Of a stretch of DNA of 19,886 bases, positions 1-8,229 are shown one piece after another. The stretch is from assembly GCA_003343885.1 (NCBI GenBank), contig QAKH01000023.1, positions 1 through 19,886 on the forward strand. The letters run 5' to 3'. The notes under the pieces were generated by a model. That model was not told the origin of the DNA, ran no database searches, and saw nothing but the letters and a program-made list of their open reading frames with translations. Source of the DNA: Clostridiales bacterium (GTDB taxonomy: Bacteria > Bacillota > Clostridia > Oscillospirales > CAG-382). Position 1 is the stretch's first letter. Each line of letters starts with the position of its first letter. The translations under genes were made by a program, and so were the position numbers.

Positions 1-1802
1 GTTCCTTCTCTCCAGAGTGAGCAGATATTGAGGATTACATCATATCCGTCATCTGTTATAGGAGTAGGAGTGGGGCAGTAGTCGTCATATTCGTGAGTGA
101 GGAATACTTTTACGTCGTCAAAATAAGCTGTACCGCCGGTTACGCCAACTGTTACATTGTCAACAGTTGCAGCGTAAGCGTCGAGGGTGCCCTCACCAAC
201 GATTTTGCCGTTAACCTTGTAAGTAACAGTGTTATTTACAGTGTCGGCTTCAATGCGCAAAGTCTGCCATATGTTGTTGTTGTGGAATCTGAGCTTGGTT
301 CCGTCAGCAGTGAATACGCCGTCGTTATTTACAACGAGCTTTGCTACCGATGTATCGCCGCTGTTGAGCGAAACATAACCGGTATCAGCGTCTTCGGGGA
401 AGAGCATATAGCTTTCATAGACTACGCTTCCGGAAATGGGGTTAAAGGTTTGCTTTGCTACTGAGCCGGCAGTCATCTTGGCGCTTCTTGTGTCGCCATA
501 TCCCTGTCCGCCTGTTGTAACGACTTCACCTGTTCCGGTAACTTCCCACTGTGAAAGTGCAGAATTTTCGGGAACGAGGAAAATCTCGTTTACGAGATAG
601 TCTTTGTAAAGATCGCAACGGCTTATAGATACGTTTCCTGTACCTTCCTTGCTGCTTCCGATGTACATACGGGAAACGGTGTAGTCACCGGCTGTGTAAG
701 AGTCGCCGATCTTTGTTCCGTTTATGTAGAGCTCAGCTGTATTAACGTCCAAATCAACGTTGATTGTGAAATACAATGAGCCGTCGGGAACTTCTACTCC
801 GGTATCGGTTCCGTTGAACAGGAATTTGCCGTCCTTGGTAGTAAGAGCGGCTACTTCATTCAGCTCATCGTCTGTAAGCTTGAAGTAAACGCCGTTGCCC
901 GCCATGCTGATATTTCCGGAGAAATCCCAGCCTACGAGTCCGTCATATACATTGTCAACATCACGCCACAGTTCAACTTTTCCGTCAGGATAATAGTCGG
1001 TAACGTTGTTTGCAGAGTTGCTGATGATGCCCATACGGTTTCTGTTATCATAATTCCAGGGAGTATCATAGTGTGTAGAGGTTTCTCCAAGCCCATAGTT
1101 TACACCATGGTTAACGAGGTAATAAGCGTCGCCGTAGTTAGCGTCAACAAGCGTCTTTTGCAGACGGCTTTCGGGAAGAGCCACACGGTTGATGATGGCT
1201 GCAGCCTCTGCGCGAATGATGTTGTTGTTCGGCATGAAAGTACCGAATTCATCATTGCCCATTACAACGCCGGCGTTGTACAGGAGCTGGAGTCTGTCGA
1301 AGTAAGAGTTGGTGTTCGGAACGTCGGGAATTTCGTCCACGTCGTTCTTTGCTTCAAGAAAACTGTCGGGAACAGAATTTGAGAAGATAACAGCCATTTC
1401 CCAGCGTTTTACCGGACGGTTGTAGTCATCAAACTGTCCCTCTTCGATTATACCGTTTGTTACGGCGTAGGAAACATAATCGTCATACCAGTTTGTTGTG
1501 CCGGTACCGAACTGCGTTCCTTTGGCATTGTAAGCGTCATGAACGCGGGCAGCTATGGTAATAGCTTCCGCCACGGTCATATTGCCGTTCGGCTCGAACA
1601 GCGTATCAGACGAGCCTTTCATGAAGCCAAGTTCATATGAGGAAGCGATCGAAGAAGCGTACCATTCTGATTCGTTTACATCGGTGAACATCCCCGGGGT
1701 GTAGGTGTTTGCTTTGGCAAATTCTGCCGCACTTGTTCCGAATACAGAACCTGCCGTAAGTACGGCAGCAGCAGCTATGCCGAGAATGAACTTTTTATTC
1801 AT
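1..1802 (-). CDS. Secreted SLH-domain surface protein (N-terminal part)
   Basis: The reading frame starts at ATG 1800-1802 and stays open for 600 codons to the left edge, so the C-terminus is missing. A good ribosome binding site (AAAGGAG at 1811-1817) fixes the start. Residues 1-26 form a signal peptide: KK, a hydrophobic core, then TSAA as a likely cleavage site. Three S-layer homology repeats follow at about 37-90, 103-150 and 160-210. They carry typical FxDV..WY, G(F/I)(M/I) and R.E(A/M)A motifs and usually anchor proteins to pyruvylated secondary cell wall polymer. Residues 285-410 and 415-570 look like two beta-rich, LamG/concanavalin-like modules (for example LYINGTKIGD and VTYKVNGKIVGEG). 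A short PTPTP linker at about 577-582 then leads into a new domain beginning YDVILNICSLWREG, cut by the window edge. That is where a catalytic module, possibly a glycosidase, would sit; this is inference. SLH and export calls are firm; the enzymatic role is unknown. Confidence 0.85.
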   Translation of the reverse strand, partial: MNKKFILGIAAAAVLTAGSVFGTSAAEFAKANTYTPGMFTDVNESEWYASSIASSYELGFMKGSSDTLFEPNGNMTVAEAITIAARVHDAYNAKGTQFGTGTTNWYDDYVSYAVTNGIIEEGQFDDYNRPVKRWEMAVIFSNSVPDSFLEAKNDVDEIPDVPNTNSYFDRLQLLYNAGVVMGNDEFGTFMPNNNIIRAEAAAIINRVALPESRLQKTLVDANYGDAYYLVNHGVNYGLGETSTHYDTPWNYDNRNRMGIISNSANNVTDYYPDGKVELWRDVDNVYDGLVGWDFSGNISMAGNGVYFKLTDDELNEVAALTTKDGKFLFNGTDTGVEVPDGSLYFTINVDLDVNTAELYINGTKIGDSYTAGDYTVSRMYIGSSKEGTGNVSISRCDLYKDYLVNEIFLVPENSALSQWEVTGTGEVVTTGGQGYGDTRSAKMTAGSVAKQTFNPISGSVVYESYMLFPEDADTGYVSLNSGDTSVAKLVVNNDGVFTADGTKLRFHNNNIWQTLRIEADTVNNTVTYKVNGKIVGEGTLDAYAATVDNVTVGVTGGTAYFDDVKVFLTHEYDDYCPTPTPITDDGYDVILNICSLWREG

Positions 1803-1865
1803 ACTCTCTCTCCTTTGTCAAGATTTTGATACAGTTGGTTTTAGGCCTGTTCTGTCATCAAAACA

Positions 1866-1894
1866 ATTATATCATACCGATATTGGATAGTCAA
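1866..1894 (-). promoter_or_regulatory. Promoter of the SLH protein gene
   Basis: On the minus strand TTGACT (1889-1894) and TATAAT (1866-1871) are separated by exactly 17 bp, a near-consensus sigma-A promoter. Transcription would start near 1859, giving a leader of about 57 nt before the ATG at 1802. Confidence 0.75.
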
Positions 1895-2137
1895 TCAAAG
1901 TGCTGCAAAAATGCTTATTTTTGTTAAATTGTACAAGTTAATTTAGTGATATTTCACAAAAGAACAAGTAATTTAAAGAATTAATTAAAAAATGGAGAAT
2001 AAGTAGATACATAAATAATGTAAGTCTTTTGAACTGAGAATAGCAGTAAATTTTATATGTTAAAAAACACATTTTTTACTAAGACACATTTAACTGCACC
2101 GACAATTGTATTACAATTAAGGTTATTCCGAAATAAA
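1895..2137. promoter_or_regulatory. AT-rich divergent spacer with two palindromes
   Basis: This AT-rich stretch separates the divergent SLH and murB promoters and has no credible gene. It holds two near-perfect inverted repeats. TTAAaTTGTACAAgTTAA lies at 1924-1941, about 30 bp upstream of the SLH -35 box. AATTGTATTACAATT, symmetric about the central T, lies at 2104-2118, about 20 bp upstream of the murB -35 box. Their placement suits operator sites, but no regulator can be named and AT-rich DNA yields such palindromes by chance. Confidence 0.3.
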
Positions 2138-2166
2138 TTGACATATAATGTGTTGTGTGTTAAAAT
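2138..2166 (+). promoter_or_regulatory. Promoter of the murB-whiA-dnaE unit
   Basis: TTGACA (2138-2143), a 17-bp spacer and TAAAAT (2161-2166) form a strong sigma-A promoter. The start would be near 2173, about 45 nt before the murB GTG. A ribosome binding site (AAGGAG, 2202-2207) lies in that leader. Confidence 0.75.
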
Positions 2167-2217
2167 CATAACTACAGCAAAAGGAATTGTTTGCGTTCCG
2201 GAAGGAGAGTTTTTACT

Positions 2218-3108
2218 GTGAATGACTGTTTTACAGAAAATTTGAATATGTCCGAGTATTCTTCAATGAAAACGGGCGGAACTGCGCCAAGGTGTTATTT
2301 TCCGGAAACGGAGCAGCAGCTTGTTTCTGTAATTGATTGCTTTGAGGAAAGACATGAGAAATACTATGTGTTCGGAAACCTTTCAAACGTCCTTTTGCCT
2401 GACGGAATTTTGCAGTTTACTCCGGTACTTACCGTAAAAATGAAAGGGATCGATATTAAGGAAAACACTGCCGGAAACGAAGTAACTGTCAAAGCTTTAT
2501 GCGGGGTGCAGCTCACACGGCTTGCGTATGACATGTGCAAAGCCGGATATTCCGGACTTGAATTTGCATACGGTATACCCGGCACGGTAGGCGGAGCGGT
2601 TTTCATGAATGCCGGAGCATACGGTTCGGAAATGAGAAATGTTTTAAAGTCTGTTGACTTTTACGATACTGAAAAAAAAGAGATACTTAAAATTACAGCA
2701 GATAAGTGCGGTTTTTCTTACCGAAACAGCGCTTTTCAGAACATGAAAGGCGTTATCCTTTCAGCGGAAATTTCGCTTGTCAGGGATAACCCGGAAAAAT
2801 GTCTTGAAACAGCAAAAGACTATATGTCGCGCCGTGTTTCAAAACAGCCGCTTGAGTATCCGTCCTGCGGAAGCGCTTTCAAGCGACCTGAAGGATACTT
2901 TGCAGGCGAACTGATAGAAAAATGCGGATTGAAAGGGTATAGCGTCGGCGGAGCATGCGTTTCGGAAAAACACGCCGGGTTTATAATAAACAAAGGCGGG
3001 GCGACAAGTGCCGACGTCATTGAACTTATAAAGCGTGTGAAAGCGCAGGTAAAGGAAAAATTCGGCGTGGAGCTTGAGCCGGAAATACAAGTTATGGCAG
3101 TGAATTGA
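2218..3108 (+). CDS. murB: UDP-N-acetylenolpyruvoylglucosamine reductase MurB
   Basis: MurB is a cytoplasmic FAD enzyme that uses NADPH to reduce UDP-GlcNAc-enolpyruvate to UDP-MurNAc, the second committed step of peptidoglycan precursor synthesis. I chose GTG 2218 over an in-frame TTG at 2191 because AAGGAG (2202-2207) precedes it at proper distance and family members start just before the MKTGG motif. This gives 296 residues, normal for the short MurB class. Visible signatures are MKTGGTA (17-23), the FAD-binding loop GNLSN (53-57, a variant of the usual GxGSN), GIPGTVGGAVFMNAGAYG (119-136), YRNSAF (168-173), CGSAFK with the proton-donating serine S219, and the C-terminal ELEPEIQ with E289. 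It leads the operon; whiA begins 3 nt after its stop. Confidence 0.95.
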   Translation: MNDCFTENLNMSEYSSMKTGGTAPRCYFPETEQQLVSVIDCFEERHEKYYVFGNLSNVLLPDGILQFTPVLTVKMKGIDIKENTAGNEVTVKALCGVQLTRLAYDMCKAGYSGLEFAYGIPGTVGGAVFMNAGAYGSEMRNVLKSVDFYDTEKKEILKITADKCGFSYRNSAFQNMKGVILSAEISLVRDNPEKCLETAKDYMSRRVSKQPLEYPSCGSAFKRPEGYFAGELIEKCGLKGYSVGGACVSEKHAGFIINKGGATSADVIELIKRVKAQVKEKFGVELEPEIQVMAVN

Positions 3109-3111
3109 GTT

Positions 3112-3858
3112 ATGAATAAGCAAAATAATGAAGTTAATGAGCGTAAAACTTTCAACGCAAAGGTGAAAGATACATTGACAGCGGTCAAGCCGGAAAAAGG
3201 CTGCTGCAAGAAAGCGTATGCTTACGGTGAACAGCTTTTTAAAAGGGACGATTTTTCATTTATTGATCGTTCTTTTATAAAATGTCAAAGCTGTGCCCCT
3301 AACTTTTTACGAGGCGTGTTTGTTTCGCTCGGAAGTGTCAGCGCGCCGGAAAAAGGACACCATCTCGAAATAAAGCTTGACTCTAAGCCAAAGGCGGACG
3401 AACTTGCTATTTTTCTCGCCGAAGCCGGTTTTGAAGCAAAGGTATCGGTCAGACGTTCGTCCAACATCGTGTATTTTAAGGACGGAGATACTATTTTCGG
3501 ATTTCTTAGCTATATTGGCGCACAAAAGAGCGCATTTGACTTTTTGGAGGTCATGATAGAAAAACAGGTCAGAAACGACTGCAACAGAAAAACCAATTTT
3601 GACGCGGCAAATCTTCAGAAAACAGCCAGCGCGAGTAAAAAACAGCTTGACGCAATACGCTTCTTTTACGATTCGGGCAAGTTTGACAAGCTGTCAGACA
3701 CCTTAAGGTATACCGCAAACTTAAAATATGATAACCCGTCAATGAATTTAAGTGAGCTTGCCGCAATTCATGAGCCGCCGGTCACAAAATCGTGCGTTAA
3801 TCACAGGCTTATGAAAATAATTGAGCTTTATCATAAAGAAACCGGTAAACCTGAATAG
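3112..3858 (+). CDS. whiA: WhiA-family DNA-binding protein, short form
   Basis: WhiA is a conserved Gram-positive protein linked to sporulation in Streptomyces and to division and chromosome segregation in Bacillus. It combines a LAGLIDADG-like domain with a C-terminal helix-turn-helix. Here FLRGVFVSLGSVSAPEKGHHLEI (65-87) is the second LAGLIDADG-type repeat. RNDCNRKTNFDAANLQKT (154-171) is the family's RN-NR-AN-KT signature. MNLSELAAIHEPPVTKSCVNHR (211-232) is the C-terminal HTH. At 248 residues it is about 60-70 shorter than the usual 310-320. The N-terminal TFNAKVKDTL..CC (13-32) is kept, but most of the first LAGLIDADG repeat is missing. The frame is intact, so this looks like a real short variant. 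The start lies 3 nt after murB with no clear ribosome binding site, suggesting translational coupling. The usual partners rapZ and yvcK are absent here. Confidence 0.88.
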   Translation: MNKQNNEVNERKTFNAKVKDTLTAVKPEKGCCKKAYAYGEQLFKRDDFSFIDRSFIKCQSCAPNFLRGVFVSLGSVSAPEKGHHLEIKLDSKPKADELAIFLAEAGFEAKVSVRRSSNIVYFKDGDTIFGFLSYIGAQKSAFDFLEVMIEKQVRNDCNRKTNFDAANLQKTASASKKQLDAIRFFYDSGKFDKLSDTLRYTANLKYDNPSMNLSELAAIHEPPVTKSCVNHRLMKIIELYHKETGKPE

Positions 3859-3969
3859 GTAAACAAGTATAGCGGAAAGGCTGAACATTAAATATTGTAA
3901 TAATAAGGTAATAATCAAGGCAGATTTTTAAGGTGAGATTTTTCGGAGTACCGGATAGGAGGAAAATGT

Positions 3970-6900
3970 ATGCCGGCAGATTTTGTTCATCTTCATTTAC
4001 ACAGCGAATACAGCCTTCTCGACGGCGCCTGCCGGATATCTCAAATACCGCAGGCGGTAAAAAAAGCCGGACAGACGGCGGTTGCCATAACCGACCACGG
4101 CGTGATGTACGGTGCTGTGGATTTTTACCGTGCGTGCAAAAAGGAAGGCGTCAAGCCGATAATAGGGTGCGAGATATACGTTGCCCCTGCATCCCGTTTC
4201 AGCAAGGACAAGCTTTCCGATTCGGACTACTCCCACCTTGTGCTTTTGTGTGAAAATGAAACCGGTTACAGAAATTTAATAAGAATAGTGTCTGATGCGT
4301 ACACTGAGGGCTTTTATGTAAAGCCGCGTGCCGATATAGAGCTTTTAAGACAGCACAGCGAAGGACTTATCGCGCTTTCGGCGTGCCTTGGCGGATATAT
4401 ACCAAAGCACATATTAAGCGCAGATATAAAAGGCGCAAAAGAGCATGCCCTGCTCTTGCGTGAGATTTTCGGAGAGCAGAATTTTTATCTCGAGCTCCAG
4501 AACCACGGTATTCCCGAACAGCTTACAGTCAACAGGGAACTCATAAAAATGTCGGGTGAGCTTTCAATTCCGCTTGTCGCCACAAACGATGTCCATTACC
4601 TTGAAAAAGAGGACGCGGAAATTCAGGAAATACTCATGTGCATACAGATGAACAGAACTCTTGCCGATAAGAGTGATTTTGCTTTTCAAACGAGAGAGTT
4701 TTATCTCAAAAATTCCGATGAGATGGCTGAGATTTTTAAAGAAGTTCCTGAAGCCCTTGAGAATACTGTAAAAATTGCCGAACGGTGTAACTTTGACTTT
4801 ACTTTTGACAAGCTTTTCCTGCCGGCTTTCACGGCGCCGGACTCGTTAAGCGCAAGAGAATACCTTGAAAAGCTGTGCAGAGAGGGACTTGACAGGCGCT
4901 TTGAGCAGATGCGCTCACACGGAGAAAGTTTTGACCAAGAGGTTTACCGCTCACGGCTTGAATATGAACTTGACGTCGTAATACGCATGGGATACGCCGA
5001 GTATTACCTTATTGTCAACGATTTTATTTCTTATGCCAAAAGAAACGGTATTCCGGTAGGCCCCGGACGAGGCTCCGGCGCCGGAAGCCTTGCGGCGTAC
5101 TGCCTTGGAATAACCGACGTTAACCCTATAAAATACGGGCTTCTGTTTGAGCGTTTTTTAAATCCTGAAAGAGTAAGTATGCCGGACTTTGACGTTGATT
5201 TCTGTTATGAGCGCAGAGGCGAAGTCATAGAATATGTATCAGAAAAATATGGGAGAGATCATGTTGCTCAAATAGTTACTTTCGGTACAATGGCGGCAAG
5301 ACAGGCGATACGTGACGTAGGGCGTGTTATGGGTTTAAGCTACGGAGAGGTGGACGGAGTATCCAAAAACGTGCCGTTTGCGCTTGGCATGACGATTGAG
5401 CGTGCGCTCGGTGAAAACAAAAATCTATCGGCAATCTATTCGTCGGATCCGACCTTGCGCCACATGATTGACGTAGCAAAAAAACTCGAAGGTATGCCAA
5501 GACATGCGTCGGTTCACGCCGCGGGAGTCGTGATTACGGATAAACCGGTAAACGAGTACGTGCCGCTTGCGGAAAACCGGGGCTGCGTGGTGACGCAGTT
5601 CCCAATGAATACCGTAGCGGATCTCGGTTTATTGAAAATAGATTTTCTCGGATTGAGATACTTAACAGTGATTTCCGACGCAGAAAAGCTTGTAAAAAAC
5701 AGCCTGCCTGATTTTGATATAACCTCGGTTGATCTCCTTGACAAGGCGACCTACCGGCTTTTGTCCTCGGGAAAAACAGACGGAGTTTTTCAGCTCGAAT
5801 CCGGCGGAATGAAAAAGCTTCTTACAAAGCTGAAGCCGCAAAATATTGAGGATATAACCGCCGCAATTTCCCTTTACCGCCCGGGACCTATGGAAAGCAT
5901 ACCAAAATATCTCGAAAATAGAAAACAGCCTGAAAAAATCAAATATGCAGTGCCGGCTCTCGAGGAAATACTCAGTGTAACAAACGGCTGTATTGTGTAT
6001 CAGGAACAGGTTATGCAGATTTTCCGAACTCTTGCAGGATATTCGTACGGCAGAGCGGATATCGTGCGCCGTGCCATGAGCAAAAAAAAGAAAGACGTAA
6101 TGGCAAAGGAACGCGAATATTTCTTATACGGAAAGAAAGACGACGCGGGAAATACCGAGTGCGCAGGAGCAATAGCAAACGGAGTTCCGGAGGAAGTTGC
6201 GACGGCGCTTTATGACGAGATGAGTGAATTTGCCAAGTATGCGTTTAATAAATCGCACGCCGCATGCTATGCGTTCTTGTCGTTCAGAACGGCATACCTC
6301 AAGACACACTATCCTAAAGAATATATGTGTGCGCTCTTGACCAGCGTGCTTGATAATATGAATAAGGTAGCATTTTATATTTCTGAATGCAGAAATCTCG
6401 GAATAAGGGTAATGTCTCCGGATATCAACAACAGCCTCGCACAGTTCAGCGTTGAGGCTGATAATATACGTTTCGGATTGCTTGCCGTAAAAAATGTCGG
6501 AAGAAATTTCATAAATGTTGTGGTAAAACAGCGCGCAGAGGGCGGCCCGTTTACTTCCCTTGAAAATTTTCTCACAAGAATGCCGCAGGGAGAGTTAAAT
6601 AAGCATATGCTGGAAAGCTTAATAAAGAGCGGAGCCTTTGACTGTTTTGGAAAAAAACGCAGCCAGCTCCTTGCGGTTTACGAAAATGCTGCCGATGCTC
6701 TTGCAAGGCGTAACCGCCTTAACGGCGAAGGACAGTGCGACTTGTTTTCGTCTACTGATTATGAGGGCTTTTCTTCTCTGCACATTGATTACCCCGATAT
6801 CAAAGAGATTGACTATATGAATAAGCTTTCCATGGAGAAGGAAATAATCGGTATTTATATTTCAGGTCACCCTCTCGAAAGATACAGCAAAACCGCACAA

Positions 6901-7782
6901 AATATGAACGCAGTTTCAAGTGCGGATATTGCTGAAAGCGCAAATCCCACCGACGGTGAACTGCCGCCTCTCGCCGAAAAACAGGTAGTTACCTTTTTGG
7001 GACTTGTAGCGGCGAAAAAGGTGACAACGTCAAAAAATTCGCAGAAAATGGCTTTTGTAACAGTAGAAGATGAGTACGGAAGTGTAGAGGCAATTGTTTT
7101 TCCTAAAATTTTTGAAACTGTTAATCATATGCTTGAAATAGGGAATGTTATAGCAGTAAACGGAGAGCTGTCCTTTAAGGATTCCGACGAGAGCGAGGAT
7201 AACGGCGAGCACAAACGAGAGGGAAAAATCCTCGTTAGAAAGATTATTCCCGTTTCCGAGGACGGCAAGCACCCGCTTTCAGGATTTGAAAAGGCAAGCA
7301 TAAACGTTACGGTTTCGCCGGAAAATGAAACCAAGACCGAAAAATATACGGTAAGCTTTTCAAACTTTCCTAAAAAAACTTCACCCGTTGTTGCCAATTC
7401 CTCATATACTGCCGGTACCGCCGGCTCAAATTCAGATGCTTCAGATAATTCCGCAATTCAAAAAGGATATTCATCAAACTCTGATACCAGGCAAAGTGCG
7501 CGCCGAAGCGAAACTTCGTACCCGCTACACGATCAAAATGGAGCAACTCTGTGTCTGTATTTGAAGATTGATTCGGAAAATACAGAAAAATTTGAGAGAG
7601 TAAAGGCGGCTCTTGAGATATTTTCTTACGGAAACACACCTGTTTTTCTGCATTTTTCTGACACCGGAAAAACGCTGCGAATGAGCGGTCACGCTCTCTA
7701 TGTCAATTCTACGCTTATGCAGCTGTTAGAAAGTATCCTCGGAAAAGAGTGCGTAAAAACTGCCTACAGAAATGTGAAATAG
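3970..7782 (+). CDS. dnaE: DNA polymerase III alpha subunit, DnaE type
   Basis: Replicative/lagging-strand DNA polymerase of the C family. ATG 3970 is preceded by AGGAGG (3957-3962) with 7-nt spacing. The N-terminal PHP domain (about 4-210) opens with HLHLHS (7-12) and TDHG, so its metal ligands look intact, unlike E. coli DnaE. The polymerase core has GPGRGSGAGSLAAYCLGITDVNP. PDFDVDF (405-411) supplies catalytic aspartates D406 and D408, and KIDFLGLR supplies D558; these match E. coli D401, D403 and D555. An OB fold begins near residue 1006 (VVTFLGLVAAKKV). It is 1270 residues, longer than the about 1160 of E. coli. Part of the excess is a Ser/Asn-rich low-complexity linker at about 1135-1185, followed by a conserved-looking C-terminal domain. 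The 111-nt gap after whiA has no convincing promoter, so it probably belongs to the murB operon. PolC would be encoded elsewhere. Confidence 0.96.
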   Translation: MPADFVHLHLHSEYSLLDGACRISQIPQAVKKAGQTAVAITDHGVMYGAVDFYRACKKEGVKPIIGCEIYVAPASRFSKDKLSDSDYSHLVLLCENETGYRNLIRIVSDAYTEGFYVKPRADIELLRQHSEGLIALSACLGGYIPKHILSADIKGAKEHALLLREIFGEQNFYLELQNHGIPEQLTVNRELIKMSGELSIPLVATNDVHYLEKEDAEIQEILMCIQMNRTLADKSDFAFQTREFYLKNSDEMAEIFKEVPEALENTVKIAERCNFDFTFDKLFLPAFTAPDSLSAREYLEKLCREGLDRRFEQMRSHGESFDQEVYRSRLEYELDVVIRMGYAEYYLIVNDFISYAKRNGIPVGPGRGSGAGSLAAYCLGITDVNPIKYGLLFERFLNPERVSMPDFDVDFCYERRGEVIEYVSEKYGRDHVAQIVTFGTMAARQAIRDVGRVMGLSYGEVDGVSKNVPFALGMTIERALGENKNLSAIYSSDPTLRHMIDVAKKLEGMPRHASVHAAGVVITDKPVNEYVPLAENRGCVVTQFPMNTVADLGLLKIDFLGLRYLTVISDAEKLVKNSLPDFDITSVDLLDKATYRLLSSGKTDGVFQLESGGMKKLLTKLKPQNIEDITAAISLYRPGPMESIPKYLENRKQPEKIKYAVPALEEILSVTNGCIVYQEQVMQIFRTLAGYSYGRADIVRRAMSKKKKDVMAKEREYFLYGKKDDAGNTECAGAIANGVPEEVATALYDEMSEFAKYAFNKSHAACYAFLSFRTAYLKTHYPKEYMCALLTSVLDNMNKVAFYISECRNLGIRVMSPDINNSLAQFSVEADNIRFGLLAVKNVGRNFINVVVKQRAEGGPFTSLENFLTRMPQGELNKHMLESLIKSGAFDCFGKKRSQLLAVYENAADALARRNRLNGEGQCDLFSSTDYEGFSSLHIDYPDIKEIDYMNKLSMEKEIIGIYISGHPLERYSKTAQNMNAVSSADIAESANPTDGELPPLAEKQVVTFLGLVAAKKVTTSKNSQKMAFVTVEDEYGSVEAIVFPKIFETVNHMLEIGNVIAVNGELSFKDSDESEDNGEHKREGKILVRKIIPVSEDGKHPLSGFEKASINVTVSPENETKTEKYTVSFSNFPKKTSPVVANSSYTAGTAGSNSDASDNSAIQKGYSSNSDTRQSARRSETSYPLHDQNGATLCLYLKIDSENTEKFERVKAALEIFSYGNTPVFLHFSDTGKTLRMSGHALYVNSTLMQLLESILGKECVKTAYRNVK

Positions 7783-7822
7783 TATAATCCTTATTGTATT
7801 ATAATGTTAGGAGAAGAGATTG

Positions 7823-8014
7823 ATGGACAGAAACATAATACTGCTTCCGGAAACAATATATATCAAAAAGATGAAGAAAAATCAAAATATCGTAACTATG
7901 AGCGAGGAATACAATATTTATTACAAAAATATATTGCTTCCTTACGATGAGAAATGGGATATCCGCATAAATTGCAAATACGGTCAGAATTTAGGTGACT
8001 GTTGGCGGCAGTAA
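7823..8014 (+). CDS. Small hypothetical protein, 63 residues
   Basis: ATG 7823 follows a good ribosome binding site (AGGAG, 7809-7813, 9-nt spacing) and the frame runs to TAA 8012-8014. The product is basic, rich in Asn, Ile, Lys and Tyr, with no signal peptide or membrane segment. Two similar pieces, NIILLPETIYI near the start and NILLPYDEKWDI about 33 residues later, hint at an internal duplication. It lies 40 nt after dnaE and may be read with it. I recognise no family. The case for translation rests on the ribosome binding site and absence of a better explanation; it could be a chance frame. Confidence 0.4.
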   Translation: MDRNIILLPETIYIKKMKKNQNIVTMSEEYNIYYKNILLPYDEKWDIRINCKYGQNLGDCWRQ

Positions 8015-8154
8015 TAGAGTTTGCAAGGAAAAGTATTTGAATTCCGCAAAGCTGAGTTTGCATGAAGCAGTAGGGCTTTTACACTTGAAAATTTATATAT
8101 TATTGCATAAACTCGTGAATAATCTGCATAAAACCTGAAATAATCAAAAAACTC
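8015..8154 (+). promoter_or_regulatory. Upstream region with phased TGCATAAA-type repeats
   Basis: No gene is seen. TGCATAAA occurs at 8104-8111 and 8125-8132, 21 bp apart (two helical turns), with the related TGAATAAT at 8116-8123 between them. The copies lie 23-50 bp upstream of the -35 box of the transporter promoter, as expected for a regulator array. An interrupted stem (TTTGC..GGAA at 8020-8030 with TTCCGCAAA at 8042-8050) has no U-run and is not called a terminator. Confidence 0.3.
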
Positions 8155-8182
8155 TTGACAAATTTTGTTTTATGTATATAAT
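8155..8182 (+). promoter_or_regulatory. Promoter of the amino acid ABC transporter operon
   Basis: TTGACA (8155-8160), a 16-bp spacer and TATAAT (8177-8182) match both consensus hexamers. The start would be near 8189, about 40 nt before the solute-binding protein ATG. It is the strongest promoter match in the window, in keeping with high demand for the binding protein. Confidence 0.82.
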
Positions 8183-8229
8183 AGTAAAGCGTATGTTATA
8201 AAACAAATAAAAAAAGAGGTAATGAAAAA

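Noticed and set aside
93..464. Plus-strand frames at 93-464, 1071-1382 and 1705-1890
   Set aside because: They are antisense to the continuous 600-codon SLH protein frame and lack domains.
1921..1936. TTGTTAA..TACAA sequence resembling a classical Rex site
   Set aside because: Half-site spacing is shorter than the classical 18-bp operator and the second half is incomplete.
2056..2084. A6/T6 inverted repeat in the murB upstream region
   Set aside because: Only A-T pairs with a mismatch near the base of the stem; expected by chance in such AT-rich DNA.
8078..8095. Half of a CodY-like box (TTGAAAATT) upstream of the transporter promoter
   Set aside because: Only the right half matches the AATTTTCWGAAAATT consensus; the left half is absent.
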